Below are positions 8,532 to 17,095 of a DNA stretch of 64,000 nucleotides, in pieces. The first letter of the stretch is position 1. Each line of letters starts with the position of its first letter. A program made the position numbers and the translations under genes. Source of the stretch: DAINPP01 sp963667315 (lineage in GTDB: Bacteria; Thermotogota; Thermotogae; MWEM01); assembly GCA_963667315.1 (NCBI GenBank), contig OY763325.1:992001-1056000 (forward strand), given 5' to 3'. The notes beneath the pieces are model-generated. The model saw only the letters and a program-made list of their open reading frames with translations. It searched no databases and was not told the DNA's origin.

Positions 8532-9538
8532 TAGAGTTTTATAAATTCATTACAAATAAAAAGAAAGTCGTTTCCATCATTGGACTTGAAAAAAATGTTG
8601 GAAAAACAACTTTTCTGAATTTCATACTTGAGGGTTTGAATGAAACTAATTCAAGCCCTTTGGTTTTAAGTATTGGAAGAGATGGCGAAAAGGAAGATAG
8701 ACTTGAAGAAACAAAAAAGCCCAGAATCAAGTTGTATCGAGGTCAATATTTTCTCAGCATTGATTCTCTTCTATCAAGTTCAGCATCAATAGAAGTCCTG
8801 GATAGTTTCGGGCAAATTGTTTCAGGTTCCACTTTATTCCTCGCAAGAGCTGTTGGGGATACTTATGTTGAAATTATAAATCCCGGGAGCATTGAACGGG
8901 TCAAAGAGCTTATCAATAGTGTTCAAAAAGATTTCAACGTTTCACCTGTACTCATTGACGGGGCTCTTGACAGGAAGAGTCATGCTTCCTCAAGGGTTAG
9001 CGATGGTATTTTCATTTGTGCAGGAGCCCACGCAGAAGGAACCATCGAAGATATACTGAAAAAAACTCAAATTCTCGTTTCAAGGCTTGAAAAGAAAGAA
9101 TGCGAAAAAAACATCAAAGAACTCATTAATTCTGATATTGAGGAAACCGGTTTTATGATTATAAGAGATAATGCCGTTGTTCACTCGGAAAAAAAGACCC
9201 TCCTTGAAGCGGAAAAACCGGAACAACTGCTAAAAGATGGAGACACATTATATACAACCGGCATTCTGACAAACGTTGTTGCAAAAAATATTCTCGAAAA
9301 AAATATAAAAGTGACCATTGTTGTAGATGATGGGACCAAGATCATGTTGGACACGATCACAGAGAAAAGATTACAGAGAAACGGTGTAAATCTATGTTTA
9401 CAATATTCTCTTCCAGTTTATGGTATTATATTAAGTAGTATTGGAATAAGAAAGAGTCTTAACCCGTCAAGATTATTAAGCAGATTTAAAGAAGTGTTCA
9501 ACGACAGACTGGTTTTAGATCTGCGGTTTATAGATTGA
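8507..9538 (+). CDS. kamB: KamB-like P-loop protein (lysine 5,6-aminomutase reactivase subunit family)
   Basis: This 343-residue protein has a P-loop near its N-terminus, VVSIIGLEKNVGKTTFLNFI, and a later acidic segment VSPVLIDGALDRKSHA. The order resembles KamB, a P-loop protein that sits between kamA and the aminomutase genes in lysine-fermentation clusters and is annotated as a reactivase component of the adenosylcobalamin-dependent lysine 5,6-aminomutase. The start is taken as GTG at 8507, overlapping kamA by 25 bases; the ribosome binding site is weak. The overlap with kamA supports a joint role. The assignment rests on the P-loop form, length and position, not on an alignment. No KamC (MutS-like) partner follows. 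Confidence 0.7.
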   Translation: MEKESLTLIEFYKFITNKKKVVSIIGLEKNVGKTTFLNFILEGLNETNSSPLVLSIGRDGEKEDRLEETKKPRIKLYRGQYFLSIDSLLSSSASIEVLDSFGQIVSGSTLFLARAVGDTYVEIINPGSIERVKELINSVQKDFNVSPVLIDGALDRKSHASSRVSDGIFICAGAHAEGTIEDILKKTQILVSRLEKKECEKNIKELINSDIEETGFMIIRDNAVVHSEKKTLLEAEKPEQLLKDGDTLYTTGILTNVVAKNILEKNIKVTIVVDDGTKIMLDTITEKRLQRNGVNLCLQYSLPVYGIILSSIGIRKSLNPSRLLSRFKEVFNDRLVLDLRFID

Positions 9539-9580
9539 GTTCCGGACAACACATTTGACCTTTCAAGAAGGAGTGATATT

Positions 9581-10126
9581 ATGGATTACAAGTTAGTTAC
9601 GAGAGGTTTTACTTCAAACCAGGATTTACAGGACTACGTCGACAAAAAATCTTCAAAACTTGAGAAAGTTCTTCCAGAAGGTGATCACGTACATGGTGAG
9701 GTTAAGATCGAAAGAGAAAACAAAGATTTCAGAGCTGAAATCACTGTTCATATCAGAAAGGCAGTGATCAGAACTGAAGAGATTACAAGTGATATCTATG
9801 CTTCTGTAGACAACGCGATTGATGCAATGGAAAAGAAGCTTGAAAAGTACAAGAATAAAAGAATGGCAAGACATCGAAATGCAAAGGCTACTTCAGAAGA
9901 AATAGCTGCAGTTCTTAATGCCTCTGAAGAACCGGAACTTGATGAAGAGGAAATTTCAAAAACAAAGAGATTCTTCTTAAGACCGATGAATCTCGAAGAG
10001 GCAAAACTTCAGCTTGATATGCTTGGACATTCGTTCTTTGTTTTCAAGAATTCTGATACTGATGAAATTAATCTGATTTACAAAAGACAAAATAAATCAA
10101 TGGGATTGATTGAATTTGAAGTATAA
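9581..10126 (+). CDS. hpf: Ribosome hibernation promoting factor, long form
   Basis: Long-form HPF binds the 30S subunit and dimerises ribosomes to 100S particles in stationary phase or stress. The 181-residue protein has the N-terminal S30AE domain (residues about 1-100) and the C-terminal dimerisation domain with KTKRFFLRPMNLEEAKLQ, LGHSFFVFKN and MGLIEFEV. ATG at 9581 follows AAGGAG. A strong terminator follows immediately. The middle linker is acidic, as usual. Confidence 0.95.
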   Translation: MDYKLVTRGFTSNQDLQDYVDKKSSKLEKVLPEGDHVHGEVKIERENKDFRAEITVHIRKAVIRTEEITSDIYASVDNAIDAMEKKLEKYKNKRMARHRNAKATSEEIAAVLNASEEPELDEEEISKTKRFFLRPMNLEEAKLQLDMLGHSFFVFKNSDTDEINLIYKRQNKSMGLIEFEV

Positions 10127-10152
10127 TTTGTAATAAAGATATATAGATACAG

Positions 10153-10176
10153 AATCCCCTCTTTGAGGGGATTTTT
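10153..10176 (+). terminator. Rho-independent terminator after hpf
   Basis: Stem AATCCCCTC/GAGGGGATT with a TTT loop, running into a T-rich tail, 26 bases after the hpf stop. Confidence 0.9.
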
Positions 10177-10178
10177 AT

Positions 10179-10798
10179 TTATCTGATGAAATTTGTAAAG
10201 ACTTTCTTTGAGTTTTCGGGTTTCTCTACTGTTATTTCATTCAAACTCTGTAATAACCACCCCATATTTCGACCAAGGATTTACAGAATCTGTTACCCTT
10301 CTAAGGCCTCTTGACTATCACCTGTTTTTGTCCCATGGATAACATTCCAGTAATTAGAACCGGCTATTATCATTTCAGAATAGGACAAATAATTATTTAA
10401 TTGATTAAACGTCGGGATACCGCCGGAACGTCAAACAACAGAAGCTCCGATCTTAAAGCGCAGCATTGAATGATTGACACCGGCAACGTAAAACGCCCTG
10501 TCTAAAAAAGACTTCATCGTACCGTTTATTGCCGAATAATGCACCGGAGCTCCCTGTATAATGCCATCGGCCATCTTCATTTTTTGAAGCCATTCATTTA
10601 CATCGTCATCAATGATACATCTTTCATCCCTATTTTTGGTACATGTGTTACAAGCCAGGCACCCTCTGATCATTTTATCACCAACCTGTACGATCTCTAC
10701 TTCTACACATTTTTTTCGAGTTCTCCTCCAACTATTTTGATCGCATAGTCTGTATTTCCAGTTTTATGAGGACTACCGTTGAACGCTATCACTTTCAT
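10179..10798 (-). pseudogene. Decayed NADPH-dependent FMN reductase / iron-sulfur flavoprotein gene
   Basis: Reading the minus strand from ATG at 10798 gives MKVIAFNGSPHKTGNTDYAI, a flavodoxin-fold start, then a frameshift in an A7 tract (T7 on plus at 10710-10716). One more A would restore the frame to CVEVEIVQVGDKMIRGCLAC and CNTCTKNRDERC, the cysteines of this family. The product then reads DGIIQGAPVHYSAINGTMKS, hits TGA at 10433-10431 after KIGASVV, continues in frame as RSGGIPTFNQLNNY and SEMIIAGSNYWNVIHG, and shifts again before LGRNMGWLLQSL to end at 10181-10179. Three separate lesions make a pseudogene much more likely than a sequencing error. It accounts for the whole 10177-10800 stretch. 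Confidence 0.88.
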
Positions 10799-10817
10799 TT
10801 CTGATCACTCTTTTTAT

Positions 10818-13800
10818 CTATTGATCAGCAATAAATCTTGTTAAAATTTCTGAAGCATCTTCAAATTCATAATTTTCAATCTTTTGCAACAGGGAAACGT
10901 ATACATTTTTGGCATCTCTTGCCAGAAATTCACTTTGTAAGGCTTTCAATTTAATCTCAGCTTCAGTATCGAAACTATCGAATAATTCGTTTAGATGGTC
11001 TAGTAAATTTTTAAAGTCTTCATCACTTGCCAACTGTTCAATGAATTCTTCATCCGTGTTTTCTTCATTAAAATAATCGATAAATCCTTTTGCTAATCGT
11101 TCTATTGCCTGAAGAAAAACTACAAACTCTTCCGTTCCCCTCAAATGAATTGAAGGAGTCGACCCTTTAAAAGCCTTCTCATACACTTCCGCTTTATCCT
11201 GAAGGAATTGATCGCCAATAGTTCCGGCCAAACCCTTTAATGTATGAAATTCACGGGATATGGCGTTAAAATCTCCATCTGCAAATAATTGATTAATCTT
11301 CTTTTCAAAATCATCATATTTCTTAGAAAAATTCTTCATCGTCTTTTTATACAGGTCAAAATTCCCATTAAGTCTCCGAATGGCCTTCTCCACCTGAAGG
11401 GTTTTAAAGTGTTCCTGTAAATCTTTAAATCCCTCTTTTTCTGCTGCCTGAAGATCCAGTTGTATTGTTTTTCCGGTTACCAGTTTACTGATTATCTGCA
11501 ACAAATTAGAAAAATCTATCGGTTTTGGTACATGGGCTTGCATTCCATTTTCAATCGTCCGCTGAACAGTGTCCTTCATAACATCTGCTGTCAACGCAAC
11601 AATCGGCAATTCTTCAGGTGAATAAAGTTTCCGTAATGCTCGCGTTGCGGTTATGCCATCCATAACCGGCATCTGAATATCCATAAGAACAATATCATAG
11701 TTTATCTCAGAATTTTTTATCATCTCAATGGCAATTTCTCCATTATCAGCTACATCTGTGTTTAGGCCAATCTCCTCAAGATTTTCAACAGCAACTTGTT
11801 GATTGATTTCATTATCCTCTACGAGCAGAATTCTTATTCCTTTTAAATTTCTAATTTGAGGTAATTCTTTTACTTTTGAATAGGTCTTACTGACATATTG
11901 TTCACCATCAAGAGACCGTATGATGGCATCAAATAAAGTTGAATACGTAATCGGTTTCATCAGAATAATATTGATCCCAGAAGCCTTTGCCTCTTCAATT
12001 ATTTGTTCTTTTCCATATGCCGTTGCCATTATAATTTTCGGTTTTGATTCTCCGGAAAGTTCTTTGACACTTTTCCAGGCATCAATTCCGTTTTTACCCG
12101 GTAATTGATAATCCATGATAATCATATTGAATTTTTTATTTGGATAAGCTTTTAAGAACGATTCTGCATTTGAATAATAAAAAACTGTATTCGGAAAATC
12201 TTCGAGATAGTTTTTATAAACTTCCGTAGCTGTATAATTATCCTCTACAACCGCAAGTTTGAGATCAGAAAACGCGTCGGGAATAATTCTTGACACGTTC
12301 TTTTCCTGCTCAACTGATTTAAATGGCAGTACAATTGTAAAGCAACTTCCCTGTTCGTATAGACTGCTGACGGTAATCGTTCCGCCCATCATATTACAGA
12401 GATTTCTTGTAATGGTAAGCCCAAGACCCGTTCCACCATATTTTCTAGTGATAGAAGTATCTGCCTGAGAAAAAGCTTTAAATAGTTTTTGTAACTGCTC
12501 TTCACTCATTCCAATTCCGGTATCCTCAACTTCAAATTTCAAAAGATTTTGATTGCCAGAACCTTCGAGGCGAGAAATTTTGACTACCACTTCCCCTGTA
12601 TCCGTAAACTTAATGGCATTATTCGTCAGATTCAGTAAAATCTGATAGAGTCTCTGAGGATCCCCGATCAACATGTTGGGAACCTTTTTTTCTTTAAAAA
12701 TAGTAAACTCGATTCCTTTATTATAAGCTTTCATACTGACAACATCAGACATATCATTCAAGACTTCCTCAAGACTAAACGGTATTTCTTCAAAGTCAAG
12801 CCTTCCCGCTTCTATTTTAGAAAAATCGAGGATATCATTAATGATGCCAAGCAGATTCTTTGATGATTTCACGATTTTATCAACATAATCTGCTTGTTTA
12901 TCATTTAATTTCATTCTGCTTAAAAGATCGCCAAATCCGATGATTGCATTCATAGGGGTTCTTATCTCATGTGACATATTGGCAAGAAATTCACTTTTTG
13001 CCTTGGTGGCTTTCTCTGCAATCATTTTTGCCGTATTCAATTCTTCGACGATATTCGCATTATGAAGGGCTATAGCTGCTTGCATGGCAAAAGCAGAACC
13101 AAGTTCTGCCATATCTTTAGTATAGAACTCATCTGAACTTGAATCTAATGTCAATTCACCGATAATCTCTCCCTGATACACCAGTGGGATACCCATCCAG
13201 GAGGTGATCGTCTTATCCCTGGTTAAATCATCAAACTCCTCATAATCATCAACATCATTCAGAATCATGGGTTCTTTGTTTTTAACAATTTTATCGTTTA
13301 TCGTCCCGGGTCTTGCCTCAAACTCTCTACCGATTACATCTTCGGGATTTTTAAATCCAACACAATACAGTATTTTGAAGATCTGATTTTCATACTTCTG
13401 AATCGAAGCACTTTCGAAAGGAACGACATCTCTCAGATGTTCAAGAATATTCCCCAGAACAGAATCCAGATCCAAAGATTTACTCAGGGAAACAGAAGCC
13501 TGATAAAGCTTTTCAACTCTATCAAGAGCTTTAGTAGTCTCCATTTCAGCCACAATCCTCTCGGTAATATCTTCATAATATCCGATGATCTGAACGACAT
13601 CTTCATTTTCATCAAAAATCGGAAAGGCATGCAGCTCAACCAACAGCTCTTTCCCGTTTGCATCATAATGAATATGATTTAACGTTACCGAGGATTCACC
13701 GTTTAAAATCTTTCTTAATGGACATGAGTATTTTTTCCCGTCACACGGTTTGTCCTGATTGTGGATTGCAGAGAAACAATGCTTCCCATCATTCGTGACA

Positions 13801-15044
13801 TCTTTTTTAAATGCATCATTTGAAATCAGTATTTCATAGGTTCGTGTATCTATCACATAGAATGGGTGTGTAAGTGCATTAATCGCACTGTCGAAAATCG
13901 TATTTGCCTTTGTCAGCGCTTTTGTCCTTTCGTCTATTTTGGTTTCCAACTCATAATTCATCTTCTGCAGGTTTCGGGTTTGCCTTAAGCTGGTCATGAT
14001 GGTATAAACTATTGCAAATCCGGAAATAACCAGCGCGATAATCACTATTAAAATAGCATTGTTCCTATAATTATAATAAGATGAAAGTGCATCATCAACA
14101 TCAATTTCAGTCGTTAATCCAAAATTTAAATCATCATTCCATACCCATACCCCAAATACCCTGACATTTCGATAATCCGGATAACCATTCATATTGATAT
14201 TAATCTCTCCGGACAATGAATGCTGAAGAACTGAATTCAGCATATTTTCATCGTTATTTTCCGATAAACCGAAATTATTAATTCGAACACTGAGAATACT
14301 GTCTCCATTCCGATTAAGAAGTCCCATATCAACAAGTTCATTATTAAATCGGCTATTTGAAAGCAGATACCCCTTCTTGTCAAAAGCATAAGTTTCTCCA
14401 GTTTCATCAAATCTTCCGATTTGACAGATTCTGGTAAAATTATCCCTAGGATTTTCTTCTTGCATAAAAAAACCGATCCACTGATTTTCACTGTTAAAAA
14501 CGGGAGAAATATAATATAGAACATTTCTTTTGGTTCCGTCAGAGTTATTTATCACTAAAGGGGGGATAAAAGAAGTTTTAAAGGTAATTTCCAAATTCCT
14601 CAGCTTGTTAAGTTCTTCCTGAAGGGGAAGAATAGTCCCGATGGATTCCTCACGATTGGAAGCCAGAACATGAAAATCCTTTGATACAACATAATAGGGT
14701 TTTCCAAGAAGATGGTTCTTCTTCTCACGCAAATAGCGTGACATTTCAACCCGATACAAAATCCTGTTCTTTTCACGCAGGATAATTTCCTGTAAAACCG
14801 TCCGGAAATATGCATCCTGAAGATCATATTCAAGACGTTCAATCTGTTCTCCTATCCAAAGTTTCAAACTTTCATCAGTTGTTTGAAGGACTGAAACCAT
14901 AGAATCTTCGAGATTTGCAATCGTCTCAAATTTGACCTGCTGTAAAATAAAAATTGTGATGAACAATATGAAACAACTCATCGTTATTAAAATAATGCTT
15001 CCACTGCTTTTCAGGTTTAAACTGCTCAAATTGATTTTCTTCAT
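10818..15044 (-). CDS. Hybrid sensor histidine kinase (dCache-PAS-GAF-HisKA-HATPase-REC-REC-HPt)
   Basis: This 1408-residue protein starts with a transmembrane helix (about 16-36). A periplasmic dCache-like sensor runs to about 335, followed by a second helix (VIIALVISGFAIVYTIM). A PAS domain (about 390-500) and a GAF domain (about 520-670) follow. The kinase core has the H-box SHEIRTPMNAIIGF, then ATPase motifs DTGIGMSEEQL and GGTGLGLTI. Two receivers follow, phosphoacceptors in IIMDYQLPGKNG and VLMDIQMPVMDG. An HPt domain has its His in FHTLKGLAGTIG. All phosphorelay residues are present. It is the last gene of a four-gene operon, 3 bases after the HD-GYP regulator. The last 90 residues form a helical tail shared with two other kinases here. 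Confidence 0.93.
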   Translation of the reverse strand: MKKINLSSLNLKSSGSIILITMSCFILFITIFILQQVKFETIANLEDSMVSVLQTTDESLKLWIGEQIERLEYDLQDAYFRTVLQEIILREKNRILYRVEMSRYLREKKNHLLGKPYYVVSKDFHVLASNREESIGTILPLQEELNKLRNLEITFKTSFIPPLVINNSDGTKRNVLYYISPVFNSENQWIGFFMQEENPRDNFTRICQIGRFDETGETYAFDKKGYLLSNSRFNNELVDMGLLNRNGDSILSVRINNFGLSENNDENMLNSVLQHSLSGEININMNGYPDYRNVRVFGVWVWNDDLNFGLTTEIDVDDALSSYYNYRNNAILIVIIALVISGFAIVYTIMTSLRQTRNLQKMNYELETKIDERTKALTKANTIFDSAINALTHPFYVIDTRTYEILISNDAFKKDVTNDGKHCFSAIHNQDKPCDGKKYSCPLRKILNGESSVTLNHIHYDANGKELLVELHAFPIFDENEDVVQIIGYYEDITERIVAEMETTKALDRVEKLYQASVSLSKSLDLDSVLGNILEHLRDVVPFESASIQKYENQIFKILYCVGFKNPEDVIGREFEARPGTINDKIVKNKEPMILNDVDDYEEFDDLTRDKTITSWMGIPLVYQGEIIGELTLDSSSDEFYTKDMAELGSAFAMQAAIALHNANIVEELNTAKMIAEKATKAKSEFLANMSHEIRTPMNAIIGFGDLLSRMKLNDKQADYVDKIVKSSKNLLGIINDILDFSKIEAGRLDFEEIPFSLEEVLNDMSDVVSMKAYNKGIEFTIFKEKKVPNMLIGDPQRLYQILLNLTNNAIKFTDTGEVVVKISRLEGSGNQNLLKFEVEDTGIGMSEEQLQKLFKAFSQADTSITRKYGGTGLGLTITRNLCNMMGGTITVSSLYEQGSCFTIVLPFKSVEQEKNVSRIIPDAFSDLKLAVVEDNYTATEVYKNYLEDFPNTVFYYSNAESFLKAYPNKKFNMIIMDYQLPGKNGIDAWKSVKELSGESKPKIIMATAYGKEQIIEEAKASGINIILMKPITYSTLFDAIIRSLDGEQYVSKTYSKVKELPQIRNLKGIRILLVEDNEINQQVAVENLEEIGLNTDVADNGEIAIEMIKNSEINYDIVLMDIQMPVMDGITATRALRKLYSPEELPIVALTADVMKDTVQRTIENGMQAHVPKPIDFSNLLQIISKLVTGKTIQLDLQAAEKEGFKDLQEHFKTLQVEKAIRRLNGNFDLYKKTMKNFSKKYDDFEKKINQLFADGDFNAISREFHTLKGLAGTIGDQFLQDKAEVYEKAFKGSTPSIHLRGTEEFVVFLQAIERLAKGFIDYFNEENTDEEFIEQLASDEDFKNLLDHLNELFDSFDTEAEIKLKALQSEFLARDAKNVYVSLLQKIENYEFEDASEILTRFIADQ

Positions 15045-15047
15045 ATT

Positions 15048-16079
15048 TTATTCTGTAAATTGATCATGAATAACCTTTATCTGGTCGATAGATGTTATAA
15101 AGGCCTCAACTACTTTTTTGTCAAACTGCCGCCCACTTTCATTACGAATATAATCAACGGCTCGATCAAATTCCCATGGATTTTTATACGGTCTTTTACT
15201 GGTCAAAGCATCAAACACATCTGTCAATGCCACAATTTTTGCATATAAACTGATCTCATTTCCCTTCAATTGTTTTGGATATCCTTTTCCGTCAAATCTC
15301 TCATGGTGTTGAAGGACAATCAGCCGGGCAACTTTCAAAAGTTCAGAGTCCTGATTTTTAATAATACTGGCACCAATCTCACAATGCTTTTTTATCATAT
15401 CGTATTCCTCTGGTTCGAGTCTTCCGGGTTTTTTTAAAATACTGTCCGGAATACCAAGTTTTCCAATATCATGTAATTTCGCCGCATCTCTAATCGTCTC
15501 TGAAGTTTCTCTGTCTAACCCCAATTCCCTCGCAATAGTGTATGCATAGTCACCGACGCGCAAGACATGTGTTCCCGTTTCATTATCCTTAAATTCCGAT
15601 GCTCTTCCGAGCATCTTGATCACTTCAACTTGTGTCTTCTTTAATTCTCTGGTACGTTTTTCCACCTGCTTGGACAATTCATACATCTGATGTGATAAAG
15701 CCAACTGTGTTTTTACCCTTGATTTAACGATCAGAGAACGGATAGGTTTTGATATATAATCGGCAGCACCAACTTCAAATCCCTTTGCTTCATCAATATC
15801 TTCATCCTTCGCTGTTACAAAAATCACAGGAATATTTTTAGTAACTGGATTTTCTTTCAAACACCTGCAAACTTCATAGCCATCCATTTCGGGCATAATA
15901 ATGTCAAGAAGTATGATATCAGGGCGGAATTTTTCGGCAATCATCAAAGCTGTCTTGCCATTGGTTGCAGCCTTTATCTTATAATCATCTTTTAAAATTT
16001 CATTAAGAATATCAATATTTTCCTTTATGTCATCTACGAGAAGAACGCTGAACTTTAACGTACTGTACTTATTCCTCAT
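15048..16079 (-). CDS. Response regulator with HD-GYP phosphodiesterase output
   Basis: This 343-residue protein has a receiver (residues about 10-130; acidic VDD, phosphoacceptor Asp in IILLDIIMPEMDG, Lys in ISKPI) and a C-terminal HD-GYP domain with KLHDIGKLGIP and HHERFDGKGYP. HD-GYP proteins hydrolyse cyclic-di-GMP. The motif is intact. The ATG at 16079 follows AAGGAGG at 16091-16085; a TTG further upstream lies within that site. It sits between a REC-GGDEF gene and a hybrid kinase in one operon, so it is a likely phosphorelay output lowering cyclic-di-GMP. Confidence 0.92.
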   Translation of the reverse strand: MRNKYSTLKFSVLLVDDIKENIDILNEILKDDYKIKAATNGKTALMIAEKFRPDIILLDIIMPEMDGYEVCRCLKENPVTKNIPVIFVTAKDEDIDEAKGFEVGAADYISKPIRSLIVKSRVKTQLALSHQMYELSKQVEKRTRELKKTQVEVIKMLGRASEFKDNETGTHVLRVGDYAYTIARELGLDRETSETIRDAAKLHDIGKLGIPDSILKKPGRLEPEEYDMIKKHCEIGASIIKNQDSELLKVARLIVLQHHERFDGKGYPKQLKGNEISLYAKIVALTDVFDALTSKRPYKNPWEFDRAVDYIRNESGRQFDKKVVEAFITSIDQIKVIHDQFTE

Positions 16080-16117
16080 ATATGCCTCCTTCAAAATAAA
16101 ATCTCAAAAAGCAGATA

Positions 16118-17095
16118 TCATATTAAATTCATTCTTTTATCCATTAAATAACAACTTGATGCAGTTTGCTTTGCTTTTACCCTGATATCGTTGCAGGCAT
16201 CCTTTAACTGCAGATAACTGCTGTAATTTGTCTTTCTCAGATCAATCCCTGCAATACTTAGGGCAATTAGCGGAAATTCCAGCTGTTCTCCTTTTCGATT
16301 TCTGATTTTGATAAAGCCGTTTTTATAATCATTGTCATGATAAAAGGCTTGTCTTTCATGATCAAAACGTTCGATAATTTTCTGAATGTACCCTTCAGCA
16401 ACTTCTGTATCCATCGTGATAAAAAAATCATCCCCATCGGCATTACCAATGAATAGATCTCTTATTCCCAAATCATCCGCAGTTCGTTTTAAAAGTGATG
16501 CAATCATCAGAAGAATTTTATTCCCATTTGTATAACCATACACATTGTTATAATATCTAAAATTATCAATATCAAGATAAAAAACTGTTTTTCTTTTTTG
16601 TGATTCAATCAACACTCTGATATGCCTCTTAATAGAATTATGCCCGGGTAGCAAAGTGAGTGGATTGATATCCAGTTCCATCTTCTGAAGATATCTGTAC
16701 TCCCTTGATGTAATCGATGAATCAATATAATGTTTTATTCTTTGTAAAAGAACTGCCGGAGTAAAGGGCTTAAAAATAAAATCATTCCCGCCTGATTCAA
16801 ATCCCTTCTTGATATTCTCGCGATCAGAAGCACCTGTAAGAAAAAGAACCGGAATCTCTGAGGTATCGATATTTTTTCTTATCTTTTTACAGATTTCAAA
16901 TCCATTTACAGGTTTCATCATGATATCTAATAAGATAATATCCGGAATTTTGGTTCGGGCAATCTCATACCCTTTTGACGCATCTATCGCAAAATAAACC
17001 GTATAATCCCGATGTAATAATTCTATCAAAATCTTAACATTCTCTTTTTTATCATCTATAATTAAGAGACTTTTTTTATCTGATTTAATTTCCAT
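16118..17095 (-). CDS. Response regulator with degenerate GGDEF domain
   Basis: This 325-residue protein has a receiver with DDKKEN and phosphoacceptor Asp in IILLDIMMKPVNG, then a GGDEF-fold domain recognisable by FYLDIDNFRYYNNVYGYTNG. The active-site signature reads NADGDDFFI where GGDEF is expected, so the first Gly and the Glu are changed. Diguanylate cyclase activity is therefore doubtful; such domains often act as cyclic-di-GMP or GTP sensors. The start at 17095 follows GGAG at 17106-17103 and overlaps the upstream kinase stop by 11 bases, indicating coupling. Confidence 0.9.
   Translation of the reverse strand: MEIKSDKKSLLIIDDKKENVKILIELLHRDYTVYFAIDASKGYEIARTKIPDIILLDIMMKPVNGFEICKKIRKNIDTSEIPVLFLTGASDRENIKKGFESGGNDFIFKPFTPAVLLQRIKHYIDSSITSREYRYLQKMELDINPLTLLPGHNSIKRHIRVLIESQKRKTVFYLDIDNFRYYNNVYGYTNGNKILLMIASLLKRTADDLGIRDLFIGNADGDDFFITMDTEVAEGYIQKIIERFDHERQAFYHDNDYKNGFIKIRNRKGEQLEFPLIALSIAGIDLRKTNYSSYLQLKDACNDIRVKAKQTASSCYLMDKRMNLI

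Noticed and set aside
10431..10433. In-frame TGA in the flavoprotein gene as selenocysteine or a reassigned codon
   Set aside because: The position is not a Cys in relatives, two frameshifts also break the gene, and other genes here, such as kamB, end with TGA.
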